64,000 nt of DNA from Sphingobacteriales bacterium (GCA_003963365.1 RXJG01000006.1:1-64000); one strand, 5' to 3'; counted from the stretch's first letter, positions 8,482 to 16,945 are shown. Program-made: numbers and translations. Notes: generated from the sequence alone by a model not told the origin.

Positions 8482-9351
8482 CTATTCTTTGACAAGTTTT
8501 TTAAAATTAATTTCTGCAATACACATAGCGGACACAATTAGTAGCCCACCGATAAATATTTCTTTTGTAAATCGCTCATTCAATATAAAAACACCTGCAA
8601 TTGTTGCAAAGACCGGTTCAAATAAATAAGTTAAGGCAACTTTTTCTTCACCTAAATGACGCTGACCAGCATTTTGAACAGCATACATATATGCCGTAGC
8701 CGGAATTGCGGCAAATAACACACCAGGCCAAAACCCGTCAGTTTTCGGGAACCAAATAGTATTTGTATCAAACAACGCAAAAATCAGGCATCCAACAGCA
8801 CAGAATAACATTAATAAAACAACAGCAGGCATAGGGTTTTTCTCATTAGAAAATTTACCTACCTGGAGTACATAAAAAGCAAATCCAAAAGCACAGGCAA
8901 TTATCCAGAAATCGCCAACATTTAAAGACAATCCGTCTTTTACCACAATAATGTACAACCCAGTTAAAGCTAAACAACAGGCTACCCAAATTTTCGGTTC
9001 TACTTTCCTTTTATAGACAATGAATTTTAATATTGGGATAAGTAATACATCCAACCCTGTAATAAATGCTGAATTTGAGACGGTGGTGTATTTTAACCCA
9101 ATCGTTTGTAAAATTGTAGCAGCTAATAATGGAACGCCAATCAGCACACTTATTTTCAAAGTGTTTTTAGTTACTTTTTTTAATTGCTTAAAAAAAACGA
9201 CAGACAGGCAAACAGTAGCAATTAAAAATTTGTAGCATAAAAATAAAAAGGGAGAACCATTTCCAACACCAACTTTTACAAATGTGAATGAGATACCCCA
9301 AAATGCAGTTCCTAAAATTAAAAGGAGTAAGTAAAGATGTTTCTTTTTCAT
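8482..9351 (-). CDS. EamA/DMT family transporter
   Basis: A 289-residue integral membrane protein with about ten predicted helices arranged as two EamA repeats: FWGISFTFVKVG ... SNSAFITGLDVLLIPIL in the first half and ATAYMYAVQNAGQRHLG ... ALTYLFEPVFATIAGVFILNE in the second. It is a drug/metabolite superfamily permease in the inner membrane, with substrate unknown. It is the only gene in the cassette-like region that points left, an argument against a simple unidirectional integron array. Confidence 0.88.
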   Translation of the reverse strand: MKKKHLYLLLLILGTAFWGISFTFVKVGVGNGSPFLFLCYKFLIATVCLSVVFFKQLKKVTKNTLKISVLIGVPLLAATILQTIGLKYTTVSNSAFITGLDVLLIPILKFIVYKRKVEPKIWVACCLALTGLYIIVVKDGLSLNVGDFWIIACAFGFAFYVLQVGKFSNEKNPMPAVVLLMLFCAVGCLIFALFDTNTIWFPKTDGFWPGVLFAAIPATAYMYAVQNAGQRHLGEEKVALTYLFEPVFATIAGVFILNERFTKEIFIGGLLIVSAMCIAEINFKKLVKE

Positions 9352-9514
9352 ACCTAATAGTTTAACGGGTTTACATTAAGCTATTAGAGTATGCATTTGA
9401 AGTGCAAAAGAAAAACTAATATTCCCAATTTTCTTCTCTAATGTTGGAATATTAGTCCGTAAACTTCTTATCCACAGTAAAGATAGCAATAGAAACCTTT
9501 GCGACCAAACCTGC

Positions 9515-9708
9515 CAGCAACATGGGGTTTTGTGTAAATGTGGCGGAACGTTATAAGCAGCAGCAGTTCGCTGTTGGGCTTCAGTTCCGGGCTTTACATT
9601 AGTAATTTGGCTTTTAGTTGTTATCTTCAACTTTAGTTTTTCAATCGGCTTTTGTTCCGGGCTTGACCAGTTATTTTTCCCGTACTTTGCCAAGCCTGGA
9701 CATTGGGC
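9515..9708. repeat. attC-like cassette-boundary element
   Basis: Opens with CAGCAACATGGGGTTTTGTG and closes with ATTGGGC at 9702-9708, 44 bases before the next ATG. Internal blocks GGGCTTCAGTTCCGGGCTT and ATTTGGCTTTTAGTTG are relatives of those in the 6048 and 10188 elements. A leftward 105-codon open frame across it (9376-9693) is judged an artefact. Confidence 0.6.
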
Positions 9709-9751
9709 GTCATGGGATTTAAAAACAAAATCATACTCAACTCAATAAATA

Positions 9752-10090
9752 ATGACAAGCTTTCACAATCTTATTGACATTTTCGTAGGGTTATTTCTAC
9801 TCTTGTTTTCCATTTGCCTGATAATCTTTCCACCAAAATTCGGGCATGAATTTTATGGCATCATAACAAAGCAGACCCTCAAAAACGAAACTTCATGGAA
9901 GATGGGGCAAAAACGATTTGCACTTTGTTTACTCCTGATAGGTGCTATATTCCTGGTTATTGGCAATACAAGCCTTCGCAACACAATACCTGGCTACGCC
10001 AAATTTTGCCTGTTAATCGTACTTTGGACAATTTCGAAATATCTGGTTGAAAAAACACTAACCCTAAAAAATAGACAAGTAAATATATAG
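9752..10090 (+). CDS. Small integral membrane protein
   Basis: A 112-residue protein with three hydrophobic segments: about residues 8-27, 57-74 and 82-97. The loop FPPKFGHEFYGIITKQTLKNETSWKMGQKRFA between helices 1 and 2 resembles the W..gQ/n.. region of SdpI-type membrane proteins, but the match is weak. Function unknown. It stands alone between two attC-like elements. Confidence 0.55.
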   Translation: MTSFHNLIDIFVGLFLLLFSICLIIFPPKFGHEFYGIITKQTLKNETSWKMGQKRFALCLLLIGAIFLVIGNTSLRNTIPGYAKFCLLIVLWTISKYLVEKTLTLKNRQVNI

Positions 10091-10187
10091 TCGGCATTGT
10101 CGAACTGGCATAATTCTTACGCTACTGCTACCCAGATATGCATAAAAGTAAAAACTGGATAAATTAAACATTATTAAAACCACGAAC

Positions 10188-10390
10188 GCCCAACATAGGG
10201 TTTTGCGGCAGTGGGGCTGGACGCAAAGCGTCTGTCATCATTTGTAATGCTATTAAGCTTTTGTACCGGCTGACATTTATCTATTTGGCTTTTGAATAAA
10301 ATTTTATCTTTAGTATCTCAGCTCAGCACTTGTCGCCTGGGGCAAAGTAAAAACATTGCCCCGCTGACCGAAAAGCTGTGAACGTTGTGC
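10188..10390. repeat. attC-like cassette-boundary element (best-preserved copy)
   Basis: GCCCAACATAGGGTTTTGCG at 10188 begins the left arm and GTTGTGC at 10384-10390 ends the right arm. The arms are imperfectly complementary over about 30 bases: GGTTTTGCGGCAGTGGGGC on the left faces GCCCCGCTGACCGAAAAGC on the right. The arrangement of short core heptamers and longer imperfect arms around a loop resembles an integron attC site, though it is longer than usual. Confidence 0.6.
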
Positions 10391-10450
10391 CGCATACATA
10401 CAAATTCCCTATCAAGACAGTGATTTATAATACCAAATAAGATGTAGCTC

Positions 10451-11572
10451 ATGAAGCGACTTTTTTATTTAGATAATCTTATGATATTCTTATCCGTCCT
10501 GGTTGTACTCCACCATGTTAGTATTGGTTATGGGACAATGGGCGGCTGGAGCTACGTTACATCTGAAAAACTAACCGGCACCATTCAAATTTTCCTTTCT
10601 GCCTTAACCGGACTTAAGGCATCATTTTCAATGAGCCTTTTCTTTTTCATTTCCGCTTTTTTAACAATTCCTTCATTAGAGAAAAAAGGGGTATCCAAAT
10701 TTATAAAAGCAAGATTAATTCGCCTGGTAATACCGTTGTTATTTGTAATGATTATTCTTGCCCCAAGTATTTTATATTATATTGAAATCCATAACAGGTC
10801 AACTCAATTGTCGTGGTTTAGTTATGTAGTACAACAAAACACCAAACCGTTTACTTCTCATGCCTGGTTTATCCTGGTGTTGATAATTTTTGAGTTAGTA
10901 TATATTGGCTACTGGAAATTTATAAAACCTCATTTTTCTATTTCAAAATGCCTGCCAGATAAGATCCCCGCACATATAAATATATTGACAGTTATTCTTC
11001 TTTGCAGTGGTCTTACAATCATAGTACGGCAGTTTTTTCCACTTGGACAAAATTTTATTGGCATAGAGTTTTCCAATATCACTCCTTATATTTTCATGTA
11101 TGCAACCGGGTTATTAGTATACAGAAAGCATTGGCTTGATGACCTTTCCGGAAAAGTGGCAATAACATGGTTTCCTGTCTCACTTCTTGCTGCCACTTAC
11201 TTTTGTGTGATTATTTATCTTCTTTCAAAGTATCCGCCTGTAATTAATAAATTTGTTTCGGGCATTACATGGGAGTCAGTTTCTCTTTCATTTGCCCAAA
11301 CTTTTTTGTGTATTGGTTTCTCTGGTTTTTTGCTTCACCTGTTTAAGAAAAAACTCAACTTTACAAATTTTATATTATCAATAATGAGAGAAAACAGGTA
11401 CGGAGTTTATATTTTTCATCCTGTTGTGGTAGTTAGTGTTACTATTATCCTGGAATCTTTAACGCTTAAGCCCACTGTTAAATATATTATTGCCTGCATT
11501 TTAAGTATTGTATTTTCCTACATGCTTGTCGGGTTAATTCGTAAAATTCCTTTAGTGAAGCGGGTAATTTGA
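10451..11572 (+). CDS. Acyltransferase family 3 membrane protein
   Basis: A 373-residue polytopic protein with about ten membrane helices. The N-terminus YLDNLMIFLSVLVVLHHVSIGYG holds the conserved histidine pair of the OafA/Acyl_transf_3 family, and KARLIRLVIPLLFVM is the expected arginine motif. Such enzymes move acetyl or succinyl groups onto sugars or osmotic glucans across the inner membrane; the acceptor is unknown. A GCACAAC core starts 23 bases after its stop. Confidence 0.82.
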   Translation: MKRLFYLDNLMIFLSVLVVLHHVSIGYGTMGGWSYVTSEKLTGTIQIFLSALTGLKASFSMSLFFFISAFLTIPSLEKKGVSKFIKARLIRLVIPLLFVMIILAPSILYYIEIHNRSTQLSWFSYVVQQNTKPFTSHAWFILVLIIFELVYIGYWKFIKPHFSISKCLPDKIPAHINILTVILLCSGLTIIVRQFFPLGQNFIGIEFSNITPYIFMYATGLLVYRKHWLDDLSGKVAITWFPVSLLAATYFCVIIYLLSKYPPVINKFVSGITWESVSLSFAQTFLCIGFSGFLLHLFKKKLNFTNFILSIMRENRYGVYIFHPVVVVSVTIILESLTLKPTVKYIIACILSIVFSYMLVGLIRKIPLVKRVI

Positions 11573-11594
11573 CTGCGTGAAGCAAGGTACTACG

Positions 11595-11690
11595 GCACAA
11601 CATTAGTATTGCCAATAGTGAGTCTGCACATTGCATCACTTTTGCAAGGCACACAAATCCACCACACAAAGTTAACCTTGCAAAGGAACT
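11595..11690. repeat. Degenerate cassette-boundary repeat
   Basis: GCACAACATTAGTATTGCC follows the acyltransferase gene, and a loose right arm (TTGCAAGGCACAC, then AAGTTAACCTTGC) lies near 11643-11690. It marks the right edge of the first cassette-like block; after it begins the two-component operon. Confidence 0.45.
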
Positions 11691-11741
11691 GCAATTATCT
11701 CTCCCTATTTTACCGGCTTAACTACCTTCTATTTGCGTTTC

Positions 11742-11768
11742 TTAAGCTAACCTTAAGAAAGGATTAAG
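11742..11768 (+). promoter_or_regulatory. Three TTAAG boxes at 11-bp spacing (putative response-regulator site)
   Basis: TTAAG occurs at 11742, 11753 and 11764. Eleven-base direct repeats are the usual binding pattern of OmpR/PhoB-type regulators. The last box starts 27 bases before a near-consensus -7 box (CATCTTTG, 11791-11798). The same layout occurs at 14360-14386. It is inferred to be the autoregulatory site of the operon that follows. Confidence 0.65.
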
Positions 11769-11814
11769 CTATTTCAAAATATCGCAGGAGCATCTTTGTA
11801 AAAAACTTATAATT

Positions 11815-12282
11815 ATGATTTCCTCAACACATCTCCATGCCATGGTAGTCCACTTTCCCATTGCCTTATTAATGGTGGCATTTTTATTTGAAGTGATAAG
11901 CTTTTTTTACAAAAAGGAATTCTTTCATAAATCTTCCATTTACTTACTCGTATTAGGCATGCTTGGTACTGTTGTATCGTATCTTTTTGGCAATGCTGCC
12001 GGGGAAGGTATAGAAGAAGGAGCATTGGGGAAGGTAATTGAACTGCATGAGCAATCGGCTACTATTAGCCTCTGGCTAACAATCAGTACTACTTTCACAT
12101 ATCTCACAGCAGAATTTGTGAGGAATAAGAGAAGTTGGATTAAGTTAGTAAATATTTTACTTTTTGCAGTAGTGATTAGCTCCATTGCAAGGACAGGATA
12201 TTTAGGAGGACAATTGGTATATAAACATGGAGCAGGTGTACAACTTGCCATTCCTGATTTTTCAAGCCCTGATGAGAAATGA
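11815..12282 (+). CDS. DUF2231 membrane protein
   Basis: A 155-residue protein with four predicted helices and the DUF2231 start HLHAMVVHFPIALLM (histidines at 6, 8 and 13) plus later conserved histidine LHEQSA. Members of this family are inner-membrane proteins, some proposed to bind heme or metal. Its gene is first in an apparent operon with the response regulator (33 bases downstream) and kinase, so it may sense or buffer the same signal. Expression probably starts at the box at 11791. Confidence 0.8.
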   Translation: MISSTHLHAMVVHFPIALLMVAFLFEVISFFYKKEFFHKSSIYLLVLGMLGTVVSYLFGNAAGEGIEEGALGKVIELHEQSATISLWLTISTTFTYLTAEFVRNKRSWIKLVNILLFAVVISSIARTGYLGGQLVYKHGAGVQLAIPDFSSPDEK

Positions 12283-12315
12283 GTGTAAAGGGAAATTTTT
12301 CTTTATCTTAACAAC

Positions 12316-12990
12316 ATGAGAATATTTTTAGCAGAAGATGACACCGCAATAGCAGGCTTTTTAAAAGAAGGACTGGAAGAAGAAGGTTTTGCCGTTGATT
12401 TGGCTACCAACGGCAGAAAAGCACTTGAAATGGTAATGGATAACCTGGATGAGTATGATATTGCATTGCTGGATTGGATGATGCCTGGCGTTAGTGGTAT
12501 AGAAATCTGCAGAAGTATCCGTAAAGAAAACAAAATTATCCCTGTTATTTTTTTAACTGCAAAAGATACTGTTGATGATACTGTTTTTGGATTAGAAGCC
12601 GGGGCAAATGATTATTTGAAAAAGCCTTTTTCGTTTGAAGAATTATTAGCCCGTATCAGGGTATTACTGCGCAATAAAGCAGGGGAACAAAATATTTTTA
12701 AATCCGGAAATATACTGTTGAATACAGAAGCTCACCAGGTTACAAAAAACGGGCAACCGGTGGAACTTACACAAAAAGAATTTGCTTTGCTTGAATACCT
12801 GCTTCGCAATAAGGGTAAAGTTTGCAGACGCAGCCGTATTATTGAAAAAATATGGGATATACACTTTGACAAAGACACTTCAGTTATAGATGTTTTTATA
12901 AATGCCCTGCGGAAAAAATTAGATACAAAAGATAAAGAATCATTCATTCAAACTATACGTGGTGTAGGTTATCGTGTAAATGACAATTAA
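12316..12990 (+). CDS. OmpR-family response regulator
   Basis: A 224-residue regulator. The receiver domain has Asp8-Asp9, phospho-acceptor Asp53 (LLDWMMPG), Thr81 and Lys103 (LKKPF). The winged-helix output domain spans about 130-222 with ELTQKEFALLEYLLRNKG and the recognition helix region SVIDVFINALRKKLD, then GVGYR. The stop overlaps the kinase start by one base, implying coupled translation. It probably binds the TTAAG repeats at 11742 and 14360. The signal is not shown by sequence; metal or peroxide stress is guessed from the neighbours. Confidence 0.92.
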   Translation: MRIFLAEDDTAIAGFLKEGLEEEGFAVDLATNGRKALEMVMDNLDEYDIALLDWMMPGVSGIEICRSIRKENKIIPVIFLTAKDTVDDTVFGLEAGANDYLKKPFSFEELLARIRVLLRNKAGEQNIFKSGNILLNTEAHQVTKNGQPVELTQKEFALLEYLLRNKGKVCRRSRIIEKIWDIHFDKDTSVIDVFINALRKKLDTKDKESFIQTIRGVGYRVNDN

Positions 12991-14357
12991 TGAAATTAAG
13001 TTTTAAAAAACGCATTGCACTTTTTAATACCCTTGCTGTTGCTGTAACAACAGCGCTTGTGTTTTTTATTATTTATGCTGTTGTCTATTATAGTTCTTTC
13101 CGTCACCTTGACAATGATATTTTACTTGAAAAGGAAGAAATATTAAATGCCTTGGACTGGAAAGGAGACAGTATTATCATTAACAAAATGCCTGAATGGG
13201 AAGAAGCGGAGCATAAGAAGGTAGAAGTGAATCCAACTTTTATTCAAATTGCAGATAACAGGGACAGAATGATATTTAAATCTTCTAATCTCCAGGCTAA
13301 TCATTTTTTATTTAACCCGGGCAATGAGAAAGGATATTTTTATAATACGCAGATAGATAAACAAAAACTCCGGCTTGGTCAATTCCCCATTAAAAATGAT
13401 GAAGGGAAAATTATCGGTCAGCTAACTGTTGGTATCTCTCAACAGGAATCTTTTAATGTTTTACAAAATTTACTTTTTACACTCAGTATTTCTTTTCCTC
13501 TTCTTTTAGTTATACTTTATGTCGTAATTTATCTGACTGCCTCCAAAGCTATTTCCCCTGTTCATCAATTAATTCGTACTGCTTCCAGCATAAGTGATTC
13601 CAATATTAATACCCGGTTGCCTATGCCTGTAAATGAAGATGAAATTTATCAATTAGCAGCTACTATAAATGAATTGCTAAGCCGTGTAGACAACAGCATT
13701 CAGCAACAAAAACAATTTACTGCTGATGCTTCGCATGAAATGAGAACACCGCTTACCGCTATCCGTGGAACGCTGGAAGTATTGCTTCGTAAAAAAAGAG
13801 AACCAGAGCAATATGAAGAAAAAATTAAAGAAGTGATTGCTCAAACGGACAGGCTTAATCATTTGCTTGACCAGTTATTACAACTTGCCCGGCTTGAATC
13901 TGGCTCTGTAAAAAGTGAGCCAGTTAGCATAAAAAGTGTTTTGACAGAAACGATATCAAAATTCGGAAAGCAGATAGAGGAAAAGTCAATGATTATTCAA
14001 TCGTCTGTTCCTGACACAGCTTCGGTAATTGCAGACAGCTTTTTTTTATCAGTAATAATGGACAATCTTTTTAGCAACGCTTTGAAATATGGGTTATCCA
14101 GCGGGAAAATAAACTGCAACTGGAGTGACACTGATAAAATATTTTCTATCACAAATGATGGTGGCGGTATCAGCCAGGTACAAGTGCCGCTTTTGTTTGA
14201 CAGATTTTATCGTACCGATGATTCAAGAAGTTCGCTTGTTCAGGGAAGCGGTTTAGGGCTTGCCATAGTAAAAAAACTGGCAGATCTCCAAAACATTACA
14301 GTTTCTGTTAACAGCATTTCCGGCAAAACTACCTTCTCTTTGAAATTTCCTGCATAA
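12990..14357 (+). CDS. Sensor histidine kinase
   Basis: A 455-residue inner-membrane kinase. Helices at about 9-33 and 161-183 flank a periplasmic domain of roughly 125 residues; a HAMP linker follows (184-238). The phosphorylation site is His249 in ASHEMRTPL; the ATPase has the N box (DNLFSNALKYG, Asn359/Asn363), a G1 box written NDGGGIS and G2 GSGLGLAI. In G1 the usual D-N order reads N-D, a small deviation. It is the cognate partner of the preceding regulator. Confidence 0.92.
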   Translation: MKLSFKKRIALFNTLAVAVTTALVFFIIYAVVYYSSFRHLDNDILLEKEEILNALDWKGDSIIINKMPEWEEAEHKKVEVNPTFIQIADNRDRMIFKSSNLQANHFLFNPGNEKGYFYNTQIDKQKLRLGQFPIKNDEGKIIGQLTVGISQQESFNVLQNLLFTLSISFPLLLVILYVVIYLTASKAISPVHQLIRTASSISDSNINTRLPMPVNEDEIYQLAATINELLSRVDNSIQQQKQFTADASHEMRTPLTAIRGTLEVLLRKKREPEQYEEKIKEVIAQTDRLNHLLDQLLQLARLESGSVKSEPVSIKSVLTETISKFGKQIEEKSMIIQSSVPDTASVIADSFFLSVIMDNLFSNALKYGLSSGKINCNWSDTDKIFSITNDGGGISQVQVPLLFDRFYRTDDSRSSLVQGSGLGLAIVKKLADLQNITVSVNSISGKTTFSLKFPA

Positions 14358-14359
14358 TC

Positions 14360-14386
14360 TTTAGCCAATCTTAAGAAAGAACAAAG
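14360..14386 (+). promoter_or_regulatory. Second copy of the 11-bp-spaced box array
   Basis: TTTAG at 14360, TTAAG at 14371 and a weak CAAAG at 14382 match the array at 11742; over the first 22 bases 18 are identical. The -7-like box CATTTTTG starts at 14409, again exactly 27 bases after the start of the third box. This predicts direct control of the rubrerythrin-like gene by the upstream regulator. Confidence 0.65.
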
Positions 14387-14451
14387 GCATAATAAAGGGC
14401 AGCAATAGCATTTTTGTTTTGTAATTATTTCAAACCAATTAAAAAAATACA

Positions 14452-15183
14452 ATGAAAAAGCTATTAATTATCTCTGTTACAGTATTAACAGCCGGAAGTT
14501 TCTTTCTTACATCATGCAGTAGTGCAGATGCAAATACTTCTATGAAATCACCTGCCTTAAAAAATGAAGCCGCTGAAAAAATGTTAATTGCAAAACAAGC
14601 TGGTGTTAATGAAAAAACTGCCATTGATGCCAAAGCAAAAACAATTGAAAACCTGCAGGCTGCTTTTAAAGGAGAAACAACTGCCAGTGCAAAGTACGCA
14701 GCTTATTCAAAGAAAGCAGAGCAGGAAGGTTATCATGAAATTGCATTACTTTATAAAGCGGCATCAACATCAGAAAATATTCATGCCAACAATCATAAAG
14801 CTGTATTACAGGAATCTGGCATTTCAGTTCCGGTAATAAAACCTGAATTCACGGTAAAATCAACCAAAGAAAACCTGGAAGATGCTATTAAAGGAGAAAC
14901 TTATGAAGTAACTACTATGTACCCTGATTTTTTAACTATAGCAAATGAAACCGGTAACCAAATAGCTGTAATGAGTTTAACCTATGCCTACAAAACAGAA
15001 AAAAAACACAAAGTAATGTATGAGAATGCATTGGCGGCTTTGCAGCATAATACCGTAAAATCTCTGCCATCAGTTTTTTATGTATGCTCAACCTGCGGCA
15101 ACACTTATGAAAACACGGCTCCTGCCCGTTGCGGGATTTCAATGACAAGTTCAGAGAAATTCATTAAAATAACTTCCCTATAA
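14452..15183 (+). CDS. Rubrerythrin-like ferritin-fold lipoprotein
   Basis: A 243-residue protein with lipobox TSC (cysteine 22), so it is an exported lipoprotein, unlike ordinary cytoplasmic rubrerythrins. The four-helix ferritin-like domain (about 60-195) has the iron ligands expected: Glu75 (GET), Glu108/His111 (ENIH), Glu149 (GET) and Glu183/His186 (EKKH). A C-terminal rubredoxin-like knuckle is present as VCSTCGNTYE (Cys212, Cys215), but the second knuckle reads ARCGISM: only Cys227 remains of the usual pair. It probably handles peroxide or iron in the periplasm, and rubredoxin-type electron transfer may be impaired. Confidence 0.8.
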   Translation: MKKLLIISVTVLTAGSFFLTSCSSADANTSMKSPALKNEAAEKMLIAKQAGVNEKTAIDAKAKTIENLQAAFKGETTASAKYAAYSKKAEQEGYHEIALLYKAASTSENIHANNHKAVLQESGISVPVIKPEFTVKSTKENLEDAIKGETYEVTTMYPDFLTIANETGNQIAVMSLTYAYKTEKKHKVMYENALAALQHNTVKSLPSVFYVCSTCGNTYENTAPARCGISMTSSEKFIKITSL

Positions 15184-15199
15184 AAACTATGACAGTAAC

Positions 15200-15238
15200 C
15201 CCTGCACTTTGGTTTAGATACCAGTGTGCAGGGTTTTA
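15200..15238 (+). terminator. Intrinsic terminator after the rubrerythrin-like gene
   Basis: Stem CCCTGCAC / GTGCAGGG with an 18-base loop, followed by TTTTAATAAT. Confidence 0.75.
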
Positions 15239-15270
15239 ATAATAATCTAACACTCAAAATTTATTTCTTT

Positions 15271-16164
15271 ATGAAATCTTATAGTATTTTAAAACATTAC
15301 GCAGCTGCAATTTTCCTGTCGGTGGTTGCTGTTGTTGTAATTTCATTTGTTAGTTGCCAGAAAAATAGTAGTATAAAAAATGAAAACCCGGCAGTAAACC
15401 AAAAGGTTTCTCTTTATTTGAATGACGACCCTTCGTACAACTTTTCAAAAGTACTGGTTGACATTCGCTATGTGGAAGTGAAGGTTGATACAGGGTCTGT
15501 TGTAAATCCGCATCATGAAAATGACGAAGACCGAGATGACGACCACATTAGCCATGACAGTTACGGGCAGTGGGATACCTTATCAGTTAATGCCGGAATT
15601 TACGACCTGCTTAGGTTAAGAAACGGAGTGGATACATTACTTGCAAGTGGTTATGTATGGCACGGCCGTTTAACAAAAGTGAGATTTACTTTAGGAACAA
15701 ATAATGCTGTATGGACAGACAGCACTCATTCATACCCGCTTTTTTTATGTGAGAACAGACCTTATGTTTATGCAAAGCTGGGGGCTAATACAATAGATAC
15801 TTTACCAGGCGGACAAGTTCAGGTTCATATTGATTTTGATGTTACTAAGTCTATCAAAAAAGAGAACGGGGCATATTGCCTGAAAGGAGAACTAAAGGCA
15901 TATTCACACAATAATACCGGAAAGATTGAAGGAAAGGTTTTTCCAAAAGAAGCAAGGCCGTTGATAAAGGCTTTTAACAGTACAGACACCGCTTATGCTA
16001 CACCATTTGAAGATGACGGTGAATATAAGATTACCGGGTTAAAGGATGGGGTGTATTCAATTTATTACGATGCTGTATCTCCTTATAAAGATACTACAAT
16101 TACTAATGTAAGAGTATATCGGGGCAGCGAAACGAAAATACCAGTTTTTACTTTAAGAAGATAA
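15271..16164 (+). CDS. DUF4382 lipoprotein
   Basis: A 297-residue lipoprotein (lipobox VSC). The start at MKSYSIL is preferred because the longer in-frame ATG at 15226 lies inside the preceding terminator. Residues about 40-205 match the DUF4382 pattern: VSLYLNDDPSYNFSKVLVDI, then VNAGIYDLLRLRNGVDTLLA and the GRLTKVRFTLG turn. The C-terminal 75 residues form a carboxypeptidase-regulatory-like beta sandwich (GKIEGKVFP ... GEYKITGLKDGVYSIYY). A His/Asp-rich insert (HHENDEDRDDDHISHD) could bind metal, which fits the metal-related neighbours. Confidence 0.8.
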   Translation: MKSYSILKHYAAAIFLSVVAVVVISFVSCQKNSSIKNENPAVNQKVSLYLNDDPSYNFSKVLVDIRYVEVKVDTGSVVNPHHENDEDRDDDHISHDSYGQWDTLSVNAGIYDLLRLRNGVDTLLASGYVWHGRLTKVRFTLGTNNAVWTDSTHSYPLFLCENRPYVYAKLGANTIDTLPGGQVQVHIDFDVTKSIKKENGAYCLKGELKAYSHNNTGKIEGKVFPKEARPLIKAFNSTDTAYATPFEDDGEYKITGLKDGVYSIYYDAVSPYKDTTITNVRVYRGSETKIPVFTLRR

Positions 16165-16196
16165 CCAGGTTTTGTTGGTTAAGAGTTAGGTGTACG

Positions 16197-16226
16197 AGAC
16201 CGGGTAGTTGGCCCGGTCTTTTTTTA
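16197..16226 (+). terminator. Intrinsic terminator after the DUF4382 gene
   Basis: AGACCGGG pairs with CCCGGTCT across a seven-base loop, followed by seven T residues. Confidence 0.85.
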
Positions 16227-16246
16227 ATCTAATTAATACTACTAAA

Positions 16247-16945
16247 ATGACACACACAGAAAAGCATTTAAAAAGCTCTGATTTTTTAACCGACATCGTG
16301 ATAGGCATGAGCGATGGATTAACGGTGCCTTTTGCATTAGCAGCAGGATTGAGCGGTGCAGTAAGCAGCAATACAATTGTTATTACTGCAGGTATTGCAG
16401 AGATTGTTGCCGGCTGCATTGCAATGGGCTTAGGCGGATACCTTGCAGGCAAAACAGAACAGGAACATTACCAAAGCGAATTAAAAAGGGAGTATGATGA
16501 AGCAGATAAAGAAAGAGGAAAAGAAATAGCAGAAGTAAAACAAGTGTTTGCAGAATATGGAATTGATGAAGCAGGGCAAATACTTTTAGCGAACCAACTC
16601 GCCAGAGACAAAACAAAATGGGTAAACTTTATGATGAAATTTGAATTAGGTTTAGAAGAACCCAATCCACAAAGGGCAAGAAATTCTGCACTTACTATTG
16701 GGCTTGCGTATTTAGTTGGTGGCTTACTGCCTTTAACAGCATATTTCTTTACAGCAACGCCAAAAGAAGGTTTAATATTTTCAGTAATCATAACCACCAT
16801 TTGCCTTTTTATATTTGGTTATTTTAAAAGTAAAATAACAGGGCAGCCACCACTTAATGGAGCTATAAAAGTTACTGCTATTGGGCTTATAGCAGCAGCA
16901 GCAGCTTACTTTGTAGCAGTTGGCTTTGACAAAGTTTTCCATTAA
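16247..16945 (+). CDS. VIT1/CCC1 family Fe2+/Mn2+ transporter
   Basis: A 232-residue membrane protein. The start MTHTEKHLKSSDF is chosen because an upstream in-frame ATG (16208) falls in the terminator. It has the family signature DIVIGMSDGLTVPFALAAGLSGA in helix 1, the second-helix GIAEIVAGCIAMGLGGYLAGKTE, a charged metal-binding cytoplasmic helix rich in Glu (about 75-110), and three C-terminal helices. These proteins move ferrous iron or manganese out of the cytosol. Placed after the rubrerythrin-like gene, it suggests a metal detoxification or storage module. Confidence 0.88.
   Translation: MTHTEKHLKSSDFLTDIVIGMSDGLTVPFALAAGLSGAVSSNTIVITAGIAEIVAGCIAMGLGGYLAGKTEQEHYQSELKREYDEADKERGKEIAEVKQVFAEYGIDEAGQILLANQLARDKTKWVNFMMKFELGLEEPNPQRARNSALTIGLAYLVGGLLPLTAYFFTATPKEGLIFSVIITTICLFIFGYFKSKITGQPPLNGAIKVTAIGLIAAAAAYFVAVGFDKVFH

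Noticed and set aside
9376-9693. Leftward 105-codon open frame
   Set aside because: Lies across the attC-like element and has no domain or composition typical of proteins.
2434-11690. Prophage or conjugative element
   Set aside because: No phage structural, portal, terminase, relaxase or transfer genes are present, and the genes have no common direction or operon structure.
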